Positions 56,663 through 64,000 of a stretch of 64,000 nt of DNA are shown piece by piece. The stretch is from Chloroflexota bacterium (lineage in GTDB: Bacteria; Chloroflexota; Anaerolineae; Aggregatilineales; Phototrophicaceae). The stretch is from positions 204,090 through 268,089 of the forward strand of contig JAPOXG010000010.1 in assembly GCA_026707225.1 (NCBI GenBank). The letters run 5' to 3'. Below the pieces are notes generated by a model, which ran no database searches, was not told where the DNA came from, and worked only from the letters and a program-made list of their open reading frames with translations. The stretch's first letter is position 1; each line of letters opens with the position of its first letter. Made by a program: the position numbers and the translations under genes.

Positions 56663-57925
56663 CTACATTTTGCGTAAGATGATCGAGGCGTTTTGACCGC
56701 CCAAACCGAAACTATTCGACATGATCGTCCGTATGCCCGGCACAGGCCGCGCCTCATTCGGCACGTAATCGAGATCGCAGGCTGGGTCGGGCGTATCATA
56801 ATTCACGGTCGGGTGCAGAAGCTCGCGCTCGAGGCTCATCAAACAGGCGGAAATCTCCAGCGATCCGCAGCCAGCCATGGCGTGGCCAATCATGCTTTTC
56901 GTCGAACTGACTGGGATATGATAGGCGTCTTCGCCAAATACATGTTTCACCGCAGCAGTCTCGATGGCGTCGTTCGCCTGTGTCGAAGACCCATGCGCAT
57001 TGATGTATTCGACCTCCGACGGCGCCGTCTTGGCATCGTCCAAAGCCCATTGCATCGCGCGCTTGGCGCCACCCCCGTTGGGATCGGGCGCGGCCACGTG
57101 ATAGGCATCCGACGACGCCCCGTAGCCCAGGATTTCAGCGTATACCTTAGCGCCGCGTTCTATGGCGCGCTCGAGGCTTTCAACGATGAATACGGCGCCC
57201 CCTTCGCCCAATACGAATCCGGTGCGATTGGCGTCAAAGGGTCGGCTGGCATGTTCGGGCGCATCATTGAAATCGCGGGTCAGCGCGCGCGTCGCACTGA
57301 ACCCGGCCAGGATATAATCAAACATCACCGCATCAACGGCGCCGGCAATTGCCAAGTCGCATTTGCCCAGTTGGATCAAGTCGCTGGCTTCGCCGACTGC
57401 TTGAATCCCCGTGGCGCAGGCGACCGATGGCGTGACCAGCGGACCAACGGCCTTCAGCATTTTGCTTACATAGTGCCCCGGCATGTTGGGCAGCGCGTTG
57501 ACGATGCTCATCGGATTGGCGCGCTTGTATCCCGAGTCCCGCCAGGCTTTTATCCCCGATTCACCTACCTCGTAGCTGCCGAGCGTCGTTCCAATCAGAG
57601 TGGCGACGCGGCTGCCGATTTCGCCAACCGCCTCGACTGTCATGCCAGCGTCATTGACGGCCATGACGGCGGCGACAATCGCGAATTGCGTTGCCCTCCC
57701 CATACGGCGCGCCTGTTTGGGCGGGATGGTGTCGGACGAGTCAAAGTCGCGTATTTCCCCGCCGATCTTGACGTTGAGATGCGCGGTGTCGATGTTTTGC
57801 AGTTGACGAATCCCGGATTTGCCAGCGGCGATTGCGTCCCAGAATTCATCCTTATTGCCCAAGGGCGATACCACGCCCAAACCGGTGATGACCACCCGCT
57901 TGCGACCGTTTCGCGTCAATTCCAT
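56663..57925 (-). CDS. fabF: Beta-ketoacyl-ACP synthase II
   Basis: A 420-residue condensing enzyme of fatty acid elongation. The Cys-His-His triad is in SVACATGIQ, NAHGSSTQAND and STKSMIGHAMAGCG, and the C-terminus carries NSFGLGGQNAS. ATG 57925 has a CGGAG site; the frame is open to 58054, inside plsX. It is 16 bp downstream of plsX. No fabD, fabG or fabH gene lies in the window. Confidence 0.95.
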   Translation of the reverse strand: MELTRNGRKRVVITGLGVVSPLGNKDEFWDAIAAGKSGIRQLQNIDTAHLNVKIGGEIRDFDSSDTIPPKQARRMGRATQFAIVAAVMAVNDAGMTVEAVGEIGSRVATLIGTTLGSYEVGESGIKAWRDSGYKRANPMSIVNALPNMPGHYVSKMLKAVGPLVTPSVACATGIQAVGEASDLIQLGKCDLAIAGAVDAVMFDYILAGFSATRALTRDFNDAPEHASRPFDANRTGFVLGEGGAVFIVESLERAIERGAKVYAEILGYGASSDAYHVAAPDPNGGGAKRAMQWALDDAKTAPSEVEYINAHGSSTQANDAIETAAVKHVFGEDAYHIPVSSTKSMIGHAMAGCGSLEISACLMSLERELLHPTVNYDTPDPACDLDYVPNEARPVPGIRTIMSNSFGLGGQNASIILRKM

Positions 57926-57941
57926 GCGGCTCCGTTCCGGC

Positions 57942-58940
57942 TCACACCGCATCTTTGGCGATGCCGCTGCGTATCGCCCCGATGACATTTTCTCTGACAG
58001 CCTTGCGCGCTTGCTGAATCGCGTTCTTGATGCCGATGGCGGAGTTGCCGCCATGCCCGATGATCACCACGCCATTGACGCCCAGAAGCGGCGCGCCGCC
58101 AATTTCCGAAGTATCCACCCGTCGCCTGATGCGATTGAAGGCGGGCCGCGCCAATGCGCCGCCCAGCATAGATATGGCGTCGTTGCGGAATTCCTGACGA
58201 ATCAATGTAGCCACATAATGCGTGGTCGCTTCAAACATCTTTAATACGATGTTGCCCACGAAACCGTCCATGACGATCACATCGGCGACAGACGACATCA
58301 ACTGCACCGGCTCCACGTTGCCGACGAAATTCATTTTGCTGCGGCGCAGGATGTCGGCCGCTTCCCGAATGAGCAGGTTGCCCTTGATGTCTTCCGCCCC
58401 ATTGGAGAGCAGGGCGATGCGAGGCCGGGTACAGCTCAAAACGCGTTCGGCATAGATGCTGCCCATCACCGCGAATTGCTGCACCCATTCGGGCTTGGCA
58501 TCGGTGTTGGCGCCAACATCCAGGAATATCATGCGATGATCGTTGACGGTGAATAGCGCTGAGAGAACCGGTCGCTTGACACCGGGGATACGCCGAAGTG
58601 TCTTCAGCGTTGCCAGCGCATGCACAGCGCCGGTATTGCCCATCGTGACAAATGCGTCGGCATCTCCCTTCTTTACCGCGTCCAGCGCAATATGAATAGA
58701 CGACGATGGCGCCAACCTGAGCACATCTGTTGGCTTTTCATCCATGGCGATATCATTTGGCGCGTGCAGGATTTCAACCTTGGCGCTGTTGATGCTGTGA
58801 TTTTTGAGCTCCGCCTCAATCATCGGCTTGTCCCCGACCAAGACGATGGTATCGCCGAATTCTCTGGCAGCCAACACGCCGCCGGCAATATCGCTAAGCG
58901 GGCGATTGTCCGTTCCCATCGCATCGAGAGCAATGTGCAT
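57942..58940 (-). CDS. plsX: Phosphate acyltransferase PlsX
   Basis: A 332-residue enzyme making acyl-phosphate from acyl-ACP for phospholipid synthesis. The N-terminal HIALDAMGTD and the internal DALVTMGNTGA-like stretch (VTMGNTGAVHALA), plus LDVGANTDAKPEW and NGAEDIKGN, identify it. ATG 58940 gives the family N-terminus; open frame continues to 59066 and would overlap the tRNA-Leu promoter. It heads the plsX-fabF-trmFO-hflX unit. Confidence 0.95.
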   Translation of the reverse strand: MHIALDAMGTDNRPLSDIAGGVLAAREFGDTIVLVGDKPMIEAELKNHSINSAKVEILHAPNDIAMDEKPTDVLRLAPSSSIHIALDAVKKGDADAFVTMGNTGAVHALATLKTLRRIPGVKRPVLSALFTVNDHRMIFLDVGANTDAKPEWVQQFAVMGSIYAERVLSCTRPRIALLSNGAEDIKGNLLIREAADILRRSKMNFVGNVEPVQLMSSVADVIVMDGFVGNIVLKMFEATTHYVATLIRQEFRNDAISMLGGALARPAFNRIRRRVDTSEIGGAPLLGVNGVVIIGHGGNSAIGIKNAIQQARKAVRENVIGAIRSGIAKDAV

Positions 58941-59049
58941 CGAGTGGAAACCTTCCGAACGGCGAGGCGCAGAGATTAAAGCGCCATGATACGGCAGGAT
59001 AAGCGCTTCCTCAAGATGGAGTCGTCTCATGGCAATGGACAGCGAGCCA

Positions 59050-59077
59050 TTGACATATGCGGTCAAGAGCCTATACT
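59050..59077 (+). promoter_or_regulatory. Strong promoter for tRNA-Leu
   Basis: Consensus TTGACA (59050-59055), 16-bp spacer, TATACT (59072-59077), ending 15 bp before the tRNA 5' end. Confidence 0.8.
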
Positions 59078-59091
59078 TGGCGGCAATCTGT

Positions 59092-59173
59092 GCCCTGATG
59101 GCGGAACTGGCAGACGCGCACGGTTGAGGGCCGTGTCCTTAACAGGGTGGAGGTTCGAGTCCTCTTCAGGGCA
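59092..59173 (+). tRNA. tRNA-Leu (anticodon GAG)
   Basis: An 82-base class II tRNA. The 7-bp acceptor stem GCCCTGA/TCAGGGC is perfect. The anticodon stem CACGG/CCGTG closes a 7-base loop TTGAGGG with anticodon GAG, reading CUC and CUU. A long variable arm (CCTT/AGGG) is typical of leucine tRNA, and the T arm is GAGG-TTCGAGT-CCTC. The discriminator is A and CCA is not encoded, so it must be added after transcription. Confidence 0.95.
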
Positions 59174-59183
59174 TGCCAGGCAA

Positions 59184-59208
59184 GCTCACCATTGTTGGTG
59201 GGCTTTTT
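59184..59208 (+). terminator. Terminator after tRNA-Leu
   Basis: GCTCACCA / TGGTGGGC (one G-U pair) with a short TTGT loop, followed by TTTTTC, starting 11 bases past the tRNA. Confidence 0.8.
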
Positions 59209-59350
59209 CGTTGCGCCGAATATTAAGCGACTGTAGACTGCTACTGGAATAGACTTAACAACTACCAGGCGCATCGCCGGCGCGCAAAGCGCTGCAATCT
59301 TGTCGTATCATTGATGCTTGCGCGTTGAGCCAAAATCATGAAGGCAAGAT

Positions 59351-60466
59351 ATGAGTGACACCGGCAAAGAAATACTGCAGCAGGCCTACACGCTAATTGA
59401 GAATGGCGAACCGGAAAAGGCGCAGGAGATCCTGGCGCCGCTGCTCCAGGACGATGCGAACAACCCCCACCTTTGGTGGGTATATACACATGCGGTACAA
59501 GACGCTTCCATGGGGCTGGCAGCGCTGGAACGAGTGCTGGAGCTTGATCCAAAGTATCCCGGCGCGCGCGAGCTCAAGGCGGATGTCCTTGCGGCGCAGT
59601 CAAAGGATCCAGATTTAATCGATTTAGAAGCGGGTGGTTCCGGCGCTCCAAACGCTGCGACTATGGCTGATGTCGACGATTGGGAAGACCTGCAGTCTGT
59701 TATAGAGTCGGATGAAAACGGCTCATCATTTCGCGGACGCTTCGCAATGCTGGTGATCTTGCTAATCATCATCGCCGGCGGTGGACTGGTCTTGTCGGGC
59801 GCCATTGATTTTTCTGCGCTGCTTTCCAAGATATTGCCAACCCCAGAGCCTCAAATCATTGTCATTTCAGAATCAACGACTGCGCCGACCGCAATCATTC
59901 TTGAAGACGAGGCTACAGAAGCGCCGCTAGCAGCAAGCGCGACCGCGGAAACCATGGGCGCCGCCCCGCCCCAGCAAACGGCGGAGAGTGATAGCGAAGC
60001 GATCGCGCCGGCAACCGAGCAAGAATCTACAGCCGCCGCAACCGAACGACCGACGGCAACGGCTACACCCAAGGCTTCCCCGACTGCCACTCCTACGATC
60101 AGTTCTGACTCCATCCGCATAGCCAGTTTTGTCAGTTCAGTCGCTGAATCGATTACAGATTTCACCATCGTTCCTTTGGAGAGTGGGACGCTGCCCACCA
60201 GGCTGGGCGACACGCTGGTCATCATCGTCTGCGCCATACCGGGACCAGAGTTTAGCCAGCGCCTTGACACCCTGCTCACCGCTGTCGTATCTTTGGAAGC
60301 GGACTTGCCCGAAGAGATTGAGGCGGTCGCAGGCGGGCTCGTCAATTGCGACGACTTGGACGCGGGCTTGCGCATCGTCGGGGTCACGCGGGCGACAATC
60401 AGCGCCTTCGCTGACGAAGAAATTGACGCCAAAGGCTTCCAGCGCGCCTGGCAGCCCTTGTCTTGA
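59351..60466 (+). CDS. TPR protein with one membrane helix and an external domain
   Basis: A 371-residue protein. Residues 5-85 form TPR-like helical repeats (AYTLIENGEPEKAQEIL, LERVLELDPKYPGAR) on the cytoplasmic side. One hydrophobic helix follows at 131-152. Then comes a Thr/Ala/Pro-rich linker to about 255, and a C-terminal globular domain of about 115 residues with two Cys (VIIVCAIPG and LVNCDD) that could pair. The architecture suits a scaffold connecting a cytoplasmic partner with the envelope; the C-terminal domain is unrecognised. An AAGG site precedes ATG 59351. Confidence 0.75.
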   Translation: MSDTGKEILQQAYTLIENGEPEKAQEILAPLLQDDANNPHLWWVYTHAVQDASMGLAALERVLELDPKYPGARELKADVLAAQSKDPDLIDLEAGGSGAPNAATMADVDDWEDLQSVIESDENGSSFRGRFAMLVILLIIIAGGGLVLSGAIDFSALLSKILPTPEPQIIVISESTTAPTAIILEDEATEAPLAASATAETMGAAPPQQTAESDSEAIAPATEQESTAAATERPTATATPKASPTATPTISSDSIRIASFVSSVAESITDFTIVPLESGTLPTRLGDTLVIIVCAIPGPEFSQRLDTLLTAVVSLEADLPEEIEAVAGGLVNCDDLDAGLRIVGVTRATISAFADEEIDAKGFQRAWQPLS

Positions 60467-60545
60467 ATCTGGCCTTTCGCAACAGTATCCTAGTTTCAGC
60501 ACCCATATACGCAGCGGCGTAGCCTGACGCCGGGTAATCCTTCCC

Positions 60546-61004
60546 ATGAGCCAGGGCAGAAAAGTCATCACCAAGAATCGCAAGGCGCATCGCGACTATC
60601 TGGTCAGGGACCGGTATGATGCGGGCCTCGTGCTCTTGGGCTCGGAAATAAAGTCGATTCGCAATCACAATATCAATATCGGCGATGGATTCGTCCAGGA
60701 GAAGGCTGGCGAATTGTGGCTGCTCAATACACACATCGCCCCCTATAAAGAAGCGAATATCTTTGGGCATAGCGATCCCCGCCGACCGCGCAAACTCTTG
60801 CTGCACCGGCGCGAGATCAATCGCATCATCACGCGGATTCGCCAAAACGGCATGACAGCGATTCCGCTGCAGGTCTATTTGGAGCGCGGCCGGGCGAAAG
60901 TGGAAATCGGGGTCGCGCAGGGCAAGAAGCGCTATGACAAACGCGCTGACCTGGCAAAGCGCGATGCCAACCGACAGATAGAGCGCGCATTAAAGGAACG
61001 TTGA
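60546..61004 (+). CDS. smpB: SsrA-binding protein
   Basis: A 152-residue protein that binds tmRNA for rescue of stalled ribosomes. It has the GLVLLGSEIKSIRN strand, the HIAPYKEANIFGHSDPRRPRKLLLHRREI core and the basic C-terminal tail KKRYDKRADLAKRDANR that enters the decoding centre. The tmRNA gene itself is not seen in the window. trpS follows. Confidence 0.97.
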   Translation: MSQGRKVITKNRKAHRDYLVRDRYDAGLVLLGSEIKSIRNHNINIGDGFVQEKAGELWLLNTHIAPYKEANIFGHSDPRRPRKLLLHRREINRIITRIRQNGMTAIPLQVYLERGRAKVEIGVAQGKKRYDKRADLAKRDANRQIERALKER

Positions 61005-61088
61005 CGCCGCCCTTCGTGCTTGAAGCGTCCGCAGCGCAGTGCTAAAATCCACGCGTTGAAATCGAGTCTTCAGAATGCAGAAGGTGAT

Positions 61089-62108
61089 ATGGCTGCAGTG
61101 AACGGCAAGAAACCGCGCGTGCTCTCCGGCATTCAGCCTTCAGGCAACTTGACGATTGGCAACTATCTGGGCGCGTTGAAGCAATGGGTGGAAGTGCAAC
61201 ACGACTACGACTGCTTCTATTGCGTAGTCGACTTGCACGCGATTACGACAGCGCAAGACCCGGCAGACCTGCGGCAGAAGACGCGCGAAAGCGCCGCCAT
61301 GTACATCGCCGCCGGGCTCGATCCGGAAATATCCACGATTTTTGTCCAGTCGCACGTGCCAGCCCACTCGGAGTTGGCCTGGATGCTTACCTGCATGGCG
61401 CCCTTGGGCTGGCTCCACCGCATGACCCAATTCAAAGACAAGTCCGCCAAGCAGACCCAGGAGTCCATCGGCGCCGGTCTGCTCAATTATCCTAGTTTGA
61501 TGGCGGCGGATATTTTACTTTATCACGCCGATTTAGTGCCGGTCGGCGATGATCAGAACCAGCACCTGGAGTTCACGCGTGATCTGGCGCAGCGCTTCAA
61601 TCACTTGTATGGCGAGACCTTCACCTTGCCCTCGGTGATGAATCCCCAAGCCGGCGCGCGTGTCATGGGCTTGGACAACCCGACCGCCAAGATGTCGAAG
61701 AGCGAAGCGGCGGAGAACCACGCGGTCTTCTTGTTAGACAGCCTGCCCGCGGCGCGCAAGAAAATCATGCGCGCGGTGACCGATTCTCACCGCGAGATTC
61801 GCTTTAGCAAAGAGCGGGAGCGCGCTGGCGTCAACAATCTGCTGACCATCTATCAGGCGATCACGAACGAATCGAGCGACGCGATCGAAGCTGACTTTGC
61901 CGACATGGGTTATGGCAATCTAAAACGGGCGGTGGCCGATTGCGTCGCTTCCACGCTGGAACCGCTGCAAGCGCGCTATTACGAATTGATGACCGAAGCA
62001 GGTTATCTGGACTCAGTGCTCAAGCTGGGGCGGGAAAAAGCCGGCGCGATTGCCGAGGCGACGCTCAAGCTGGCGCAAGAGCGCATGGGATTCCTGGCGC
62101 CGTCTTGA
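61089..62108 (+). CDS. trpS: Tryptophan--tRNA ligase
   Basis: A 339-residue class I synthetase. The HIGH-equivalent loop is PSGNLTIGNYLGALK and the KMSKS loop is present as AKMSKSEA. GDDQNQHLEFTRDLAQRFN is a strong TrpRS signature. ATG 61089 follows an AAGGTGAT site; the frame is open to 61020. The tRNA-Glu gene lies 34 bp after the stop and could be read from the same promoter. Confidence 0.96.
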   Translation: MAAVNGKKPRVLSGIQPSGNLTIGNYLGALKQWVEVQHDYDCFYCVVDLHAITTAQDPADLRQKTRESAAMYIAAGLDPEISTIFVQSHVPAHSELAWMLTCMAPLGWLHRMTQFKDKSAKQTQESIGAGLLNYPSLMAADILLYHADLVPVGDDQNQHLEFTRDLAQRFNHLYGETFTLPSVMNPQAGARVMGLDNPTAKMSKSEAAENHAVFLLDSLPAARKKIMRAVTDSHREIRFSKERERAGVNNLLTIYQAITNESSDAIEADFADMGYGNLKRAVADCVASTLEPLQARYYELMTEAGYLDSVLKLGREKAGAIAEATLKLAQERMGFLAPS

Positions 62109-62142
62109 CCAACGCGCCAAATTTGACTAGAATGACTGGCGA

Positions 62143-62215
62143 GCCCCATTCGTCTAGCGGCCTAGGACGTGGCCCTCTCAAGGCCAAAACAGGAGTTCGA
62201 GTCTCCTATGGGGCA
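62143..62215 (+). tRNA. tRNA-Glu (anticodon CTC)
   Basis: A 73-base tRNA. The acceptor stem GCCCCAT/ATGGGGC is perfect. The anticodon stem TGGCC/GGCCA closes the loop CTCTCAA with anticodon CTC, reading GAG. The T arm is AGGAG-TTCGAGT-CTCCT. Discriminator A, no encoded CCA. Confidence 0.93.
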
Positions 62216-62219
62216 CTGC

Positions 62220-62252
62220 AACCTCGGATGTCAGGCGTCCGAGGTTTCTTCT
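62220..62252 (+). terminator. Terminator after tRNA-Glu
   Basis: A perfect 9-bp stem AACCTCGGA / TCCGAGGTT (62220-62228 with 62238-62246), 9-base loop, followed by a T-rich run TCTTCTT. Confidence 0.78.
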
Positions 62253-62288
62253 TGAACAGGATGCGCTGGATGGAACGGTGACAGCGAG

Positions 62289-62693
62289 ATGCCGCTTGAG
62301 CGCGCGATAGACACCGACCGCAAGACACAGGCTGTCGATGTCTCGGCAATCTGCCAGTCCATGATTGCCGAGACAAGGAACGGCATTGCCATCTTCACCT
62401 TAATGCACACGACAGCGGCGCTCGTCGTATGTGAAGACGAGCCCAATCTGCGCGACGATCTGGTCCGAGTAGCGGAGCATTGGCTGGCGGACCTTCGTCC
62501 TTTTAAGCATGGCCGCTATGGCGCGCCAAACGCCGAAGCCCATATCACCAGCGCGCTGGCCGGAACATCCCTGACGCTTCCAATCGTCGATGGCAAGTTG
62601 CTCCTGGGCAGCTGGCAAAGTATACTTCTGTTGGAGTTAGACGGGCCGCGGCGGCGAAAGCTGGTCTGCACGATTATTGAGACGAAAGGCTAA
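62289..62693 (+). CDS. YjbQ/UPF0047 family protein
   Basis: A 134-residue single-domain protein matching the YjbQ family: LMHTTAALVVCEDEPNLRDD with metal-site His and acidic residues, PNAEAHITSALAGTSLTLPIVDGKLLLGSWQSI, and LELDGPRRRKLV. YjbQ can act as a weak secondary thiamine-phosphate synthase, but its true role is unsettled. It lies 15 bp before the PhyH gene on the same strand and is probably cotranscribed. Confidence 0.88.
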   Translation: MPLERAIDTDRKTQAVDVSAICQSMIAETRNGIAIFTLMHTTAALVVCEDEPNLRDDLVRVAEHWLADLRPFKHGRYGAPNAEAHITSALAGTSLTLPIVDGKLLLGSWQSILLLELDGPRRRKLVCTIIETKG

Positions 62694-62708
62694 ATTGAGG
62701 TAAAAGAA

Positions 62709-63668
62709 ATGTTAACGCGCGAGCAAATTGAGCAGTTTCATGAGGATGGTTATCTGGCGGTGGATCGGCTGCTAGATTACGAAATGGATATTGAACCGGT
62801 CGTTCAGGAATATCAAGGCCTGCTGGACGGGCTCGCCGAGCAGTGGGTGGCGGAAGGGCGCCTCGAGAGCGCATACAGCGACCTGCCATTTGAAGAGCGG
62901 CTGGTCGAAGTTTATCGCGCCGGCTGCGATTATTACCAGGCTTTCGATATTGCGCTGCCCAATGGCAATATCCGCGCCGACACGCCCATTCACTTGGGAC
63001 CGGCTGTCTTCAATTTGCTGCGCAGCCCCCGATTGCTTTCCGCTGTCGAGTCGCTCATCGGCGGCGAAATCTACAGCAACCCGATTCAGCATGTGCGCAT
63101 CAAACCGCCGTTTCGCTTGGTCGAAAAGGGAGACGTCGATAATGCGCTGATGAGCGCCACCCGCTGGCATCAGGACAATGGCGTCGCGCTGCCCGAAGCC
63201 GACGAGACCAAGATGTTGACCTGCTGGGTAGCGGTTAGCGAAGCGACGCCGGAAAATGGCTGCCTGCAAGTCCTGCCGAGGAGCCACCGCGAAGGCATCG
63301 CCTTGCATTGCACCGTCACCAATCAACTCGGCATCCCCGAATCGATGATCGAGCAGCAGCAGGCGAAGCCAGTGCCGCTAAATCCCGGCGGCGTTCTGTT
63401 CTTCCATCCTATGTGCAAACACGGGTCCCTCGATAACAACAGCGACGCCTTTCGCTGGAGCTTCGATCTGCGTTACAACCCGATCGGCGAGGCGACCGGC
63501 CGTCCACATTTTCCGGGCTTCATCGCGCAAAGCCGAGCCAACCCGGAGACTGAACTCGACGATCATCGCGCATGGGCGAAACTTTGGCTTGACGCGCGAG
63601 CGAGATTGGCCGACGTCGAAGAGATCAAGCACAACCGCTGGGATAAGGATGATCCGCTCTGCGCCTAA
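62709..63668 (+). CDS. Phytanoyl-CoA dioxygenase (PhyH)-family oxygenase
   Basis: A 319-residue Fe(II)/2-oxoglutarate oxygenase. The iron ligands are H154 and D156 in WHQDNG and H238 in CKHGS. The arginine that binds 2-oxoglutarate is probably in the FRWSFDLRY segment that follows (R249 or R255). The N-terminus FHEDGYLAVDRLL is typical of the family. Substrates are diverse and unpredictable. A GAGG site precedes ATG 62709. The adjacent YjbQ gene gives no clue to the substrate. Confidence 0.88.
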   Translation: MLTREQIEQFHEDGYLAVDRLLDYEMDIEPVVQEYQGLLDGLAEQWVAEGRLESAYSDLPFEERLVEVYRAGCDYYQAFDIALPNGNIRADTPIHLGPAVFNLLRSPRLLSAVESLIGGEIYSNPIQHVRIKPPFRLVEKGDVDNALMSATRWHQDNGVALPEADETKMLTCWVAVSEATPENGCLQVLPRSHREGIALHCTVTNQLGIPESMIEQQQAKPVPLNPGGVLFFHPMCKHGSLDNNSDAFRWSFDLRYNPIGEATGRPHFPGFIAQSRANPETELDDHRAWAKLWLDARARLADVEEIKHNRWDKDDPLCA

Positions 63669-63813
63669 TCCACATTGCGCGCGCTAACTAACACGATAGA
63701 AACAGATGTATAAAGAGGTAATTCTGCTCGACCTACGTAGCGACCCTCGAATCGAGCGCAACTTCGCTCCGTTTTACTGTTCTTGAGTCAGGACGCAACC
63801 AGCTCAGCTCGCC

Positions 63814-64000
63814 ATGTCTGACGGCTACCCAGTCCCCGCGGAATCCGTTCAAACCGAGATCGTCATCAATAAATCTCGATTCTTGACCACTGCGGAATTA
63901 GCGGCGAGCGTTGCTGGCGCCCGCGAGCGCCTGGCCGCGCTCCGTTCCGAGCTGGCGAGCGCCAATCACCATGTCTACGCCTTTCGCGTCGGCTTCGGCA
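63814..64000 (+). CDS. Start of a YigZ/IMPACT-family gene, cut by the window edge
   Basis: ATG 63814 opens a frame that runs to the last base, giving 62 residues that start MSDGYPVPAESVQ. The segments NKSRFLTTAE and NHHVYAFRVGFG match the UPF0029/IMPACT N-terminal domain, in which a SxF strand is followed by AxxH and an A-x-R-V/L-G strand. The function of the bacterial proteins is not settled. The rest of the gene lies outside the window. Confidence 0.65.
   Translation, partial: MSDGYPVPAESVQTEIVINKSRFLTTAELAASVAGARERLAALRSELASANHHVYAFRVGFG

Noticed and set aside
56693..57985. A 430-codon open frame on the plus strand across fabF
   Set aside because: It lies opposite an intact fabF and shows no coherent motif; long antisense frames are expected at this GC content.
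63706..63786. A 26-codon frame starting MYKEVILLDL after the PhyH gene
   Set aside because: Too short to judge, no ribosome site, and no known small protein pattern.

Overview
The window looks like a chromosomal segment of a free-living bacterium, most likely a member of the Chloroflexota (Anaerolineae-like). That is an inference from gene style and not from a marker tree. The supporting features are mid-to-high GC, several secreted LysM proteins with Pro/Thr-rich linkers, a MoxR/DUF58 pair, a type 2 isopentenyl-diphosphate isomerase, a fungal/archaeal-type aspartate-semialdehyde dehydrogenase, folate-dependent TrmFO, a Lit-type membrane protein, several TTG/GTG starts and two tRNA genes without encoded CCA. 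No insertion sequence, phage gene, CRISPR array, rRNA or replication origin is visible. Gene density is high and most genes sit in short, often overlapping operons.

Layout, left to right. 1-2.8 kb: the start of a leftward gene, a Nudix hydrolase, two small membrane proteins and a polytopic membrane protein with ordered histidine motifs. 2.8-6.5 kb: two secreted LysM proteins, one with an M23 endopeptidase domain. 6.9-9.0 kb: sucCD. 9.0-10.9 kb: leftward rplU-rpmA-rpmE-tdk operon, in which L31 carries an RNA polymerase alpha-CTD-like tail. 11.0-15.0 kb: ruvB-queA, then upp and a WecA/TagO-type phosphosugar transferase. 14.9-19.7 kb: leftward gap-pgk-tpiA plus a membrane protein with a long acidic tail. 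19.9-27.4 kb: polysaccharide deacetylase, an overlapping MFS-spermidine synthase/Lit pair, GNAT, a sarcosine/N-methyltryptophan oxidase-like enzyme, DUF58 and MoxR.

27.6-36.6 kb: roadblock protein, pyrG, a metal-site-less adenosine deaminase homologue, Hsp20, pheA-asd, an L,D-transpeptidase, polyphosphate glucokinase, a flavin reductase and a small unknown basic protein. 36.6-41.4 kb: PP2C phosphatase and orphan response regulator, hemW, fni and acpP. 41.5-51.6 kb: a broken DinB gene followed by a leftward surface-polysaccharide cluster. This contains a G5/beta-propeller lipoprotein, a glycosidase-like domain fused to an O-antigen ligase, UDP-xylose synthase, a second ligase, GtrA, a GT4 transferase and a membrane protein.

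51.6-59 kb: an RNA methyltransferase, a secreted beta-propeller, and plsX-fabF-trmFO-hflX. 59-64 kb: tRNA-Leu, a TPR membrane protein, smpB, trpS, tRNA-Glu, a YjbQ protein, a PhyH-type oxygenase, and the start of a YigZ/IMPACT-family gene cut by the window edge.

How the genes work together. The glycolytic trio, sucCD and ppgK serve central carbon metabolism. acpP, plsX and fabF serve lipid synthesis. The WecA/TagO-type enzyme could provide the lipid-linked first sugar for the 42-51 kb polymer cluster. The LysM/M23, L,D-transpeptidase and Lit-like genes point to a peptidoglycan wall with lipoproteins. The most unusual items are the L31/alpha-CTD fusion, the degenerate adenosine deaminase, the glycosidase/ligase fusion whose expected nucleophile is Asn, and the histidine-motif membrane protein.
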